Assembly: GCA_023139775.1 (NCBI GenBank)
Contig: JAGLMY010000005.1
Span: forward strand, 1 to 32,323
DNA: 32,323 bases
Source: a bacterium
GTDB taxonomy: Bacteria; Oederibacteriota; JAAXVQ01; JAUVAV01
Reading direction: 5' to 3'
The notes under the pieces were generated by a model. The model saw only the letters and a program-made list of their open reading frames with translations, was not told the DNA's origin and made no database searches. This document shows, in pieces, positions 26,745 through 32,323 of this stretch (positions are counted from its first letter, which is position 1; every line of letters begins with the position of its first letter). The position numbers were made by a program, and so were the translations under genes.

Positions 26745-26775
26745 TGTAGGGACACCCCTTGCGGGTGCCCCTACA
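26745..26775. repeat. GTAGGGGC-type palindrome, copy 6
   Basis: Outer arms TGTAGGG and CCCTACA and inner arms CACCC and GGGTG pair around CTTGC, with one A/C mismatch. Both edges are present. It sits 33 bp before the -35 element of tktN. Confidence 0.7.
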
Positions 26776-26807
26776 TTCGGTTAACTGTCTGGTACGTTTT
26801 TTATCGC

Positions 26808-26837
26808 TTGACAAAGACCACGCTGGTTTAGTACCAT
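26808..26837 (+). promoter_or_regulatory. Candidate promoter of the transketolase pair
   Basis: A perfect -35 TTGACA (26808-26813) is followed after 18 nt by TACCAT (26832-26837), a weak -10. The predicted start is near 26844, just upstream of the ribosome site TTTGGAGG (26854-26861). Confidence 0.4.
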
Positions 26838-26869
26838 CTTTTTTTCTATATTTTTTGGAGGTTTTCACT

Positions 26870-27706
26870 GTGGCATTCCCAAAAAATCCTAATCCTGCCT
26901 TTTTGCTTCAACAGGCAACAACCCTTCGTCGCGATATTATTGAGATGTTGGGCGCTGCCGGCTCCGGGCATTGCGGAGGTTCTTTGTCCTGTGCTGATAT
27001 CCTGGCAACCCTCTATTATTCCGAATTAAATCATGATCCGCAAAAACCGGACTGGAAACAACGAGACCGTTTCATCCTTTCCAAAGGACACGGCGCTCCG
27101 GCACTCTATTCCGTGCTTGCCCGAACCGGTTATTTTTCGCCGGATTTGCTGGGCACTTTACGCAAACTGAATTCCACGCTGCAAGGACACCCGGATATGA
27201 ATAAAACTCCGGGGGTTGAAATGTCCACCGGCTCTTTGGGCCAAGGTATTTCCGTGGCCTGTGGTATTGCCGCGGCAGCTCGTACACAAGACCCAAATCA
27301 GGCTGCCTACCGGGTCTATGCTTTGGTGGGTGACGGCGAGATGAACGAGGGGCAGGTGTGGGAAGCAGCCATGAGTGCGGCCCATTATCGATTGTCCAAC
27401 CTTTGTGTTATTATTGATAACAATGGACTCCAGATCGACGGAGAAACCTGCCGGATAATGAATCTCGATCCAATTCCGGAAAAATGGCGTGCTTTTGGCT
27501 GGCATGTGGTTCAGTGCAATGGGCATGATCACTGCGCTCTGGTAAATGCCTTTGCAGCAGCCCGAGCTGAAACTGCCAAACCAACGGTGATTATTGCCAA
27601 GACGGTTAAAGGCAAAGGCGTTTCATTCATGGAAAACAAAGTCAACTGGCACGGAATTGCGCCAAATCAAGAACAGGTCTGCACAGCCCTGGACGAATTG
27701 AAATAA
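26870..27706 (+). CDS. Transketolase, N-terminal (TPP-binding) subunit
   Basis: This is the thiamine-diphosphate-binding half of a split transketolase, moving two-carbon units between sugar phosphates in the non-oxidative pentose phosphate pathway. The 278 residues from GTG 26870 are the normal size of the N-terminal subunit. The GTG has GGAGG 8 nt upstream; an in-frame start at 26759 would lie within a repeat and before the promoter, so it is rejected. Motifs: GHCGGSLSCADILATLYY, SKGHGAPALY, GSLGQGISVACG and the TPP/metal motif GDGEMNEGQVWEA ending at DNNGLQIDG. It pairs with the C-terminal half 122 nt downstream. The reaction is a family assignment; the 1-deoxyxylulose-5-phosphate synthase alternative is unlikely because DXS is a single long chain. 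Confidence 0.93.
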   Translation: MAFPKNPNPAFLLQQATTLRRDIIEMLGAAGSGHCGGSLSCADILATLYYSELNHDPQKPDWKQRDRFILSKGHGAPALYSVLARTGYFSPDLLGTLRKLNSTLQGHPDMNKTPGVEMSTGSLGQGISVACGIAAAARTQDPNQAAYRVYALVGDGEMNEGQVWEAAMSAAHYRLSNLCVIIDNNGLQIDGETCRIMNLDPIPEKWRAFGWHVVQCNGHDHCALVNAFAAARAETAKPTVIIAKTVKGKGVSFMENKVNWHGIAPNQEQVCTALDELK

Positions 27707-27711
27707 AAAAA

Positions 27712-27736
27712 TCAGATCCTCCTGCTATTGATCTGA
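27712..27736 (+). other. Hairpin in the gap between transketolase halves
   Basis: Arms TCAGATC (27712-27718) and GATCTGA (27730-27736) enclose 11 nt, starting 5 nt after the tktN stop. No T-tract follows, so it is more likely an RNA-stability or partial-termination structure than a full terminator. The gap of 122 nt is long for a two-subunit enzyme; a palindrome ACCCATGGGT also lies in it near 27775. Confidence 0.35.
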
Positions 27737-27828
27737 AGATCATTACATTTCCACAGTTATTTCGCTGAACAAAACCCATGGGTATTGATTCTCGGTTGTC
27801 TGTGGTTGATAAATAAGGAGTACGTATC

Positions 27829-28767
27829 ATGAGTGAAAAAATCGCAACGCGCGACGCCTATGGCAATGTTTTGGCTGAGTTGGGCGCTTCCCATGCCAAC
27901 CTGTATGTTTTGGATGCCGATCTTTCCTGCTCAACCAAAACTAATGTGTTTGCTAAAAAATTTCCGGATCGTTTCTTCAATCTGGGAGTGGCGGAACAAA
28001 ATCTGATCGGGTGGGCGGCAGGATTAGCTGTGGCCGGCAAGATCCCTTTTGCTTCTACTTTTGCTGTTTTTGCCACCACCCGGGCTTTTGATCAAGTACG
28101 CAATTCCATTGCCTTTCCAAATCTCAATGTGAAAATCGCGGCCAGTCACGCCGGTCTCTCCGTAGGACCGGACGGCGCTTCGCATCAAGCCCTTGAGGAC
28201 ATTGCCCTCATGCGCATCATGCCGAATTTTACGGTCGTGGTTCCGGCCGACGGCCCGCAAGCCGCCGAAGCCACACGTTGTGTGTTTGAGCATCAGGGCC
28301 CGGTCTACCTGCGGTTGGGACGGCCAAAAGTCGAGAGCATCAACGCCCAGGAACCTTTTGTGCTGGGCAAAGCGCAAACCCTGCGCGCCGGAGAGGATAT
28401 CACCATCATCGCCTGCGGCACCATGGTCAGAGAAGCCTTGCTGGCCGGCGAACAGTTGCAAAAAGCGGGCGTCTCTGTACGTATTGTGAATATGCATACG
28501 ATCAAACCTTTGGATCAAGCAGCCATCTTAGCGGCTGCCCGGGAAACCGGCGCTATTGTCACAGCAGAAGAACATACCATTATCGGCGGTTTGGGAAGTG
28601 CGGTAGCTGAAGTACTGGCAGAATCCAGGCAAGCGATTCCCTTCAAACGGGTCGGTGTGGCAGATCAATTCGGCGAATCCGGAGAACCGGATGAGCTTTT
28701 TGATAAATACGGTATTTCCGCCAAACACCTGGTGAGCACAGTAAAGACTTTGGTCAAACAAAAGTAG
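27829..28767 (+). CDS. Transketolase, C-terminal (pyrimidine-binding) subunit
   Basis: This is the second half of the split transketolase, carrying the pyrimidine-binding and C-terminal domains. The start ATG 27829 has AAGGAG 8 nt upstream. The 312 residues are the usual size. Key stretches are YVLDADLSCSTKT, FFNLGVAEQNLIGWAAGLA with the conserved catalytic-type Glu, FASTFAVFATTRAFDQVR, HAGLSVGPDGASHQALED and VPADGPQAAEA. A C-terminal transketolase fold follows (TAEEHTIIGGLGSAVAEVLAE). The stop codon TAG (28765-28767) is contributed by a palindrome that also supplies the stop of the convergent HD-GYP gene. Function follows from the family and from the adjacent N-terminal half. Confidence 0.93.
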   Translation: MSEKIATRDAYGNVLAELGASHANLYVLDADLSCSTKTNVFAKKFPDRFFNLGVAEQNLIGWAAGLAVAGKIPFASTFAVFATTRAFDQVRNSIAFPNLNVKIAASHAGLSVGPDGASHQALEDIALMRIMPNFTVVVPADGPQAAEATRCVFEHQGPVYLRLGRPKVESINAQEPFVLGKAQTLRAGEDITIIACGTMVREALLAGEQLQKAGVSVRIVNMHTIKPLDQAAILAAARETGAIVTAEEHTIIGGLGSAVAEVLAESRQAIPFKRVGVADQFGESGEPDELFDKYGISAKHLVSTVKTLVKQK

Positions 28768-28791
28768 AGACGCGATTAATCGCGTCTCTAC
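28764..28791. terminator. Perfect 28-nt palindrome shared by two convergent gene ends (copy 7)
   Basis: The sequence reads GTAGAGACGCGATT and then its exact reverse complement. By symmetry it gives TAG to tktC (28765-28767) and TAG on the minus strand to the HD-GYP gene (28790-28788). It would form a strong hairpin in either transcript, fitting a bidirectional end, though no T-tract follows. It belongs to the GTAGGGGC family with A replacing one G. Confidence 0.65.
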
Positions 28792-31001
28792 GATTTATCA
28801 TTTTCTTCCTTAATCCGGTTCTCAATCTCTTCACTCAATTGAACCCATACTTTTTCAAAAGCATCTGTCACTTGAGGGTCAAATTGCGTGCCTGCCGCCT
28901 TTCGTATAATCCGAAAAGCATCCCAAGGTGTTTTGGGGGCATGATACGAACGCACACTGGTGATAACATCAAAGGCATCACAAATCGCGATAATCTTGGA
29001 TCCCAGAGGAATAGCCTCCCCTTTGATTCCGGCAGGATAGCCATTGCCATCAAAGTGTTCGTGATGATGCAGGATCAAGTCCTTGATTTCCCAAGGAAAT
29101 TCCACGTTTTCTATAATTTGCACTCCTATTTCCGAGTGCCGTTGCATGGCTGAGTATTCCTTTGCTCCCAACTTGGCTGGTTTCAATAAAATGTTTTCCG
29201 AGATTCCAATTTTACCGATATCATGCAACAAACCGGCCATTTTAATCCGCTCTACTTCATCGCGAGGCAATTGCATTTGCTCGGCAATAGTCGCGGAATA
29301 CGAGGAGACACGTTCCGAGTGACCGCGGGTGTACGGCTCCCGGGCATCCACCATATCGGAAATAACTTGCACAATAGAATGATAGCTGCGCTTCAATTTG
29401 TTATACAGATTGGCATTCTGTATGATAACTGTGGCCTCAGAAGCCAGGGTCTTAAACAAGCGCACATCATTTCCGGTAAAGCTGCTCTGTTCCCGTTTGT
29501 TGGCCACAAAAAAAACACCCAAAGTCTGTTCTTGTCCGCGCAAAGGTACTGCCATAAGATTGCGCAAGGTAAAAATATTTTTAAATTCCGCTTGCACCAG
29601 CGGTTCCTGCTCGGCAGTATTCGTAAACAGCGGACGTGCTGTGCGAAACACTTGAGTCGAGACTACCGTGGCTTCCAGGGACACACGCATCCCTGCGATT
29701 TGTTCTTCATCAATACCTATCGCAGCCGGATGCGTAGCCAAGGTGTTGTCCTCACGGCTGTGGAACATAAACCAGCTTTTTTCCGCGTTCAATACCCCAC
29801 TCACGCGTTCAACTATTTGTTCCAAGGCAATGTCCAGATTGGACATTTCACTGATCACTTGTGCCACTTCATACAAGGCCAATAATTCCTGAGAACGGCG
29901 TTTGGTTTCTTCGAACAAACGGGCATTGTCAATCGCGTTGGCGGCTAGAGTGACTAAGGTCTTCATCAAGTATTGTTCTTCCGAAGAGAAGGCTCTTTTT
30001 TGTTTGGAATAAAAATGCATAACTCCAATGACTTTATTCTTGGTTTTTAAGGGGACAATCGCCAAAGAAGCAATTCCCACAATTGTCAACCGGTCCTTAT
30101 CCACATTGGCGTCATTTTCAATCTGCTCAACCCAGACCGGATCCCCGCCGGCCAGGACCTGATACGAATAGGTTTCTGTAAAAAGAACCCGCTGAAATTC
30201 TTTATTCAATCCCAGACCGCTATGATAGATCATTTCGGTCTGTTTTTCCCCTTTTAACCAAATGTCCCCGCCCTGATACCGCATGGCTTTGGTGACTTCC
30301 AGGATAATCAGACGTAATAAAATATCCAAATCCATGGTGGAATTTATGTTCTGGGCAATCTCAGAGACAGCGGCAGCTTGACGCAAACGTTTTTCGACCT
30401 GCTTTTTTTGTTCCAGTATGGCCAAGGCCATTCGCGCTTGCGGCAGGAAAAAGTCAATGGTTTTTAAATGCTCTTTTTTCCAATCCCGCAGTTTGACCAC
30501 CAGTACTTTGGCCGCCGCTTGACTCATATCCCGGTTGGCTTTGCCCGGCGAATCCAAAGAGATCAGCAAAAGTTTGGCTCGTTGGTAGGCTTTTCCCAGC
30601 CACGGTATATCGTTCTGTCTAAGCGCTTCCAAGTCTGCGGGATTGGCCGGCGTTTCCAGCTTGTGGGTAGCCTCATGATATACGGTATATGGTTTTATTT
30701 TATCCGGCAGGTAGAGCAGTATGGTTTTACGCTCCACTATATATTCAATCAATCCGGCCGGCAAGCCGGCCGGTGCAGACACGGCAGCCGGAGCATTCAA
30801 GATAAATGGTTTGTTCCCTGCTGGCGGCAGCATAATGATCCAGGCCTGTTCGGCCTTGAACAATTGTTTACACTCGACGGCTACGCGCTGCGCCACCTGT
30901 TTGCGGCTACGCGCTGCCAATACATACTGTAGAAAACTATCTTCCGGTAATCTGCCGGTCTTTTTTTTCATGACTTTCTTCGTGTTTTTTATCTTTTTCA
31001 C
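28788..31001 (-). CDS. GAF-GAF-HD-GYP signalling protein (cyclic di-GMP phosphodiesterase type)
   Basis: The start is GTG 31001, 2 nt after the cutA stop, with AGGTGG 7 nt upstream; this gives 737 aa. A longer in-frame start at 31046 would overlap cutA and is not favoured. Residues about 1-165 are a divergent sensor-like region. Two GAF domains follow (about 185-345 and 375-545), each preceded by helices of the EVAQVISEMSNLD type. The C-terminal HD-GYP domain (about 555-725) keeps HSERV, the HDIGKIG metal site, HHHEHFDGNGYP (the GYP signature) and CDAFDVITSVRSY, so it looks catalytically intact. Such proteins usually degrade cyclic di-GMP in response to a GAF ligand. No membrane segment is evident, so it is cytosolic. 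The stop TAG comes from the shared palindrome. Confidence 0.92.
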   Translation of the reverse strand: MKKIKNTKKVMKKKTGRLPEDSFLQYVLAARSRKQVAQRVAVECKQLFKAEQAWIIMLPPAGNKPFILNAPAAVSAPAGLPAGLIEYIVERKTILLYLPDKIKPYTVYHEATHKLETPANPADLEALRQNDIPWLGKAYQRAKLLLISLDSPGKANRDMSQAAAKVLVVKLRDWKKEHLKTIDFFLPQARMALAILEQKKQVEKRLRQAAAVSEIAQNINSTMDLDILLRLIILEVTKAMRYQGGDIWLKGEKQTEMIYHSGLGLNKEFQRVLFTETYSYQVLAGGDPVWVEQIENDANVDKDRLTIVGIASLAIVPLKTKNKVIGVMHFYSKQKRAFSSEEQYLMKTLVTLAANAIDNARLFEETKRRSQELLALYEVAQVISEMSNLDIALEQIVERVSGVLNAEKSWFMFHSREDNTLATHPAAIGIDEEQIAGMRVSLEATVVSTQVFRTARPLFTNTAEQEPLVQAEFKNIFTLRNLMAVPLRGQEQTLGVFFVANKREQSSFTGNDVRLFKTLASEATVIIQNANLYNKLKRSYHSIVQVISDMVDAREPYTRGHSERVSSYSATIAEQMQLPRDEVERIKMAGLLHDIGKIGISENILLKPAKLGAKEYSAMQRHSEIGVQIIENVEFPWEIKDLILHHHEHFDGNGYPAGIKGEAIPLGSKIIAICDAFDVITSVRSYHAPKTPWDAFRIIRKAAGTQFDPQVTDAFEKVWVQLSEEIENRIKEENDKS

Positions 31002-31003
31002 TG

Positions 31004-31336
31004 TTATTCCACCTGCTCTTGGTCTGTGGTTTCCTGCTCCACCCAAGCAAGATAGGACGCAGATCCTGCCACAATCGGCAGGGCAATGATCTCCGGCACT
31101 TCGTACGGATGATTGCTTTGCACCAGTTTTATTAAAGGATCGACGAATTGGCGCCGGGTTTTAATGATTAAAAGCAGTTCCTGATCTTTTTCAATGTTTC
31201 CCTGCCAGTGATACCAAGAGGTCAATCCCGGCACACAATTCACGCAGGCGGCCAGCCGCCCTTCCACCAGCAGCCGGGCAATCTTTTCACCGGTTTCCTG
31301 ATTCGGTACTGTTACCAAGACCACACACAATTCCAT
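31004..31336 (-). CDS. cutA: CutA1-family divalent-cation tolerance protein
   Basis: This 110-aa protein matches the full CutA1 family size. Signature segments in order: VLVTVPNQETGEKIARLLVE, RLAACVNCVPGLTSWYHWQG with the conserved ACVN and YxWxG pattern, IEKDQELLLIIKTR, and HPYEVPEIIALPI with SASYLAWVEQET at the end. CutA1 forms trimers with a ferredoxin-like fold similar to PII signalling proteins. The copper-tolerance role is historical and weakly supported, so the physiological role here is open. The start ATG 31336 follows GGAGG at short spacing (4 nt). It is the middle gene of the memo-cutA-HD-GYP operon, with 2 nt to the next start and a palindrome in the 36-nt gap behind it. Confidence 0.94.
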   Translation of the reverse strand: MELCVVLVTVPNQETGEKIARLLVEGRLAACVNCVPGLTSWYHWQGNIEKDQELLLIIKTRRQFVDPLIKLVQSNHPYEVPEIIALPIVAGSASYLAWVEQETTDQEQVE

Positions 31337-31353
31337 CGGTCCTCCAAATTTAC

Positions 31354-31376
31354 GGGCGCACGCAGTGCGCCCCTAC
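31354..31376. repeat. GTAGGGGC-type palindrome, copy 8
   Basis: Arms GGGCGCAC (31354-31361) and GTGCGCCC (31365-31372) enclose GCA and are followed by CTAC. On the minus strand it begins GTAGGGGC and supplies the TAG stop of the memo-family gene. It lies inside an operon, so it evidently does not block transcription completely, or it attenuates it. Confidence 0.7.
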
Positions 31377-32179
31377 CCTACTATTACACCCGCATAACCA
31401 ACCACGCGATCTTTATCTCCGGAAAAATCAGCCGAGGTGGTGTATTCCACCAATTCCGCTTCTTGTGCTCCCATTTCCCGGGCGGCAAAAAGCATAACTG
31501 CCGTAGGACCGGCGCCACACATGGAAATATTCTTCTTCCGAACCGTCTCCAACAACCCGATTGGATCGCGTTCCAAAACATGTTGCAAGGCACTTTCGTC
31601 CAACTGCCTGGTTCTCTCCAGGGACTCAAAATGATTCATATCCGAAGATGCTATGATCAGGCATTTTTTATTACTGGCTTGCAGGCATTGGGCCAAGCTC
31701 TTTCCCAACGCCTCCAAAGTCTGTATACGTTGGGTGCCCAAAACAATTGGGATAATGGTTATCGGCCGGCCTGGCATTTGCAAAAAAGGCAGTTGTACTT
31801 CCAGGGAATGTTCCTGAAGATGAGCTAATTCATCCAACTGCACTTCGGAATTTATATTTAGAATGGTCCGGACCATGGACTGCTCTACTTGAACCTGTCC
31901 CAGGGGTGTCTGCCAGGCTTCGGCTGCTGAAATTGCCACTGCTTTTCCATGCCCGGTATGATTGGGCCCAAGCAAAACATACACGTCTGCCGGACATAAG
32001 CGCGCGTATACTGCCGCGGCCGTATGACCGGAATAGATATAACCGGCATGCGGAACCATGACACCCAAGGCCTGCCGCGTAGACACCGGCGCCGAGGGCA
32101 TGAGTTGCTGAATCTCCGCGCGTAAACGACCGGCCGTGCTCTCATAAAACATCCCGGCGACTACAGGCTGTCGAACCAT
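31373..32179 (-). CDS. Memo-family protein (AmmeMemoRadiSam system protein B)
   Basis: The 268 residues span the full Memo-like fold, related to LigB-type extradiol dioxygenases. Visible motifs: RQPVVAGMFYES at the N-terminus; MVPHAGYIYSGHTAAAVYA with the first putative metal-binding His; LLGPNHTGHG; QEHSLEVQLPFLQ; IIASSDMNHFES with a second His; and CGAGPTAVMLFAA near the end. In many genomes this protein sits with an AMMECR1 protein and a radical SAM enzyme; here neither partner is in the window, and cutA follows instead. Start ATG 32179 is preceded by GAGGTGG at 4 nt. The stop TAG (31375-31373) lies within a palindrome. Biochemical role unsettled; family firm. Confidence 0.92.
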   Translation of the reverse strand: MVRQPVVAGMFYESTAGRLRAEIQQLMPSAPVSTRQALGVMVPHAGYIYSGHTAAAVYARLCPADVYVLLGPNHTGHGKAVAISAAEAWQTPLGQVQVEQSMVRTILNINSEVQLDELAHLQEHSLEVQLPFLQMPGRPITIIPIVLGTQRIQTLEALGKSLAQCLQASNKKCLIIASSDMNHFESLERTRQLDESALQHVLERDPIGLLETVRKKNISMCGAGPTAVMLFAAREMGAQEAELVEYTTSADFSGDKDRVVGYAGVIVG

Positions 32180-32323
32180 TCTGCCACCTCAATATCTGTC
32201 TATTCCGAAATGATGACATAAGTTATTTGAAAAAGGAAGAAAATTCTGGATTCCGGCGTATCTGGTCAGTAAAAAAAACGTAACAGATCAGTCAAGTGCA
32301 GTTAAACAAAGATTGTCATTCCC
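32180..32323. other. Upstream region of the memo operon, ends in a GTCATTCCC repeat
   Basis: The region upstream of memo contains TTGACT on the minus strand, but I see no -10 at a proper distance, so no promoter is claimed. The last 11 bases TTGTCATTCCC match, in inverted orientation, the sequence at the start of the window. Confidence 0.35.

Noticed and set aside
26759-26869. Upstream in-frame start for the transketolase N subunit
   Set aside because: The extra 37 residues come from a palindrome and the promoter region and do not resemble transketolase; GTG 26870 has a proper ribosome site.
26776-26869. TPP riboswitch before transketolase
   Set aside because: No CTGAGA-type or ACCTGAT-type conserved segment is present, and the leader is too short.
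31002-31046. ATG 31046 as start of the HD-GYP protein
   Set aside because: It would overlap cutA by 43 nt and its first residues look like out-of-frame sequence; GTG 31001 has AGGTGG at good spacing.

Overview
The window is about 32 kb of moderate-GC bacterial chromosome. One reading frame of 20 kb (minus strand, 26376 to 6337, about 6,679 aa) takes up roughly 60% of it. The rest are short housekeeping-type operons: an apolipoprotein N-acyltransferase (Lnt), a split transketolase pair, and a Memo-like / CutA / GAF-GAF-HD-GYP operon. A lipoprotein-maturation enzyme implies a cell with lipoproteins and probably an outer membrane. Signal-peptide-bearing giant ORFs beside split transketolases and Memo/CutA genes fit an uncultivated lineage of the PVC/Omnitrophota type. 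That assignment is inference; there is no rRNA or other phylogenetic marker here.

Layout, left to right. Positions 1-286 hold no gene. A two-gene minus-strand operon (3621 to 287) encodes secreted proteins with faint RHS/YD-like beta-repeat character. The intergenic region 3622-4134 is dense: several families of short palindromes, then an extended -10 promoter followed by a strongly structured RNA candidate (about 3896-4084) with an 18-bp perfect stem, just upstream of lnt (4135-5799, plus). Next comes a small coiled-coil gene (6143-5874, minus) lying between two inverted copies of a palindrome plus gene-tail sequence, and then the giant gene. The giant gene has its own near-consensus sigma70-type promoter at 26511-26483, an overlapping inverted repeat and a roughly 100-nt leader. 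Transketolase N and C halves follow (26870-28767, plus), converging on the memo-cutA-HD-GYP operon (32179 to 28788, minus).

The giant protein has a signal peptide and a long acidic, disordered N-terminal part. It then has three separate membrane-type hydrophobic clusters, Gly/Thr/Ser low-complexity linkers, a TPR-like helical stretch, beta-rich segments with a recent 64-residue tandem duplication, and a very long Lys/Ala-rich helical section. Near residues 4,916-5,535 there is a helicase-like or SecA-like P-loop core with recognisable motifs I (MGGGKS), II (DEFH), III (SGT), V (IGEGLN) and VI (QAAKRVG). An exported or membrane protein carrying a cytosolic-type ATP motor is the most unusual item in the window.

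Eight short palindromes of one type (GTAGGGGC...GCCCCTAC with variable but self-complementary cores) sit only between genes. In four cases the GTAG edge of the element supplies the TAG stop codon of the adjacent gene (lnt, tktC, the HD-GYP gene and the memo gene). No tRNA, rRNA, CRISPR array, insertion sequence or transposase was seen.
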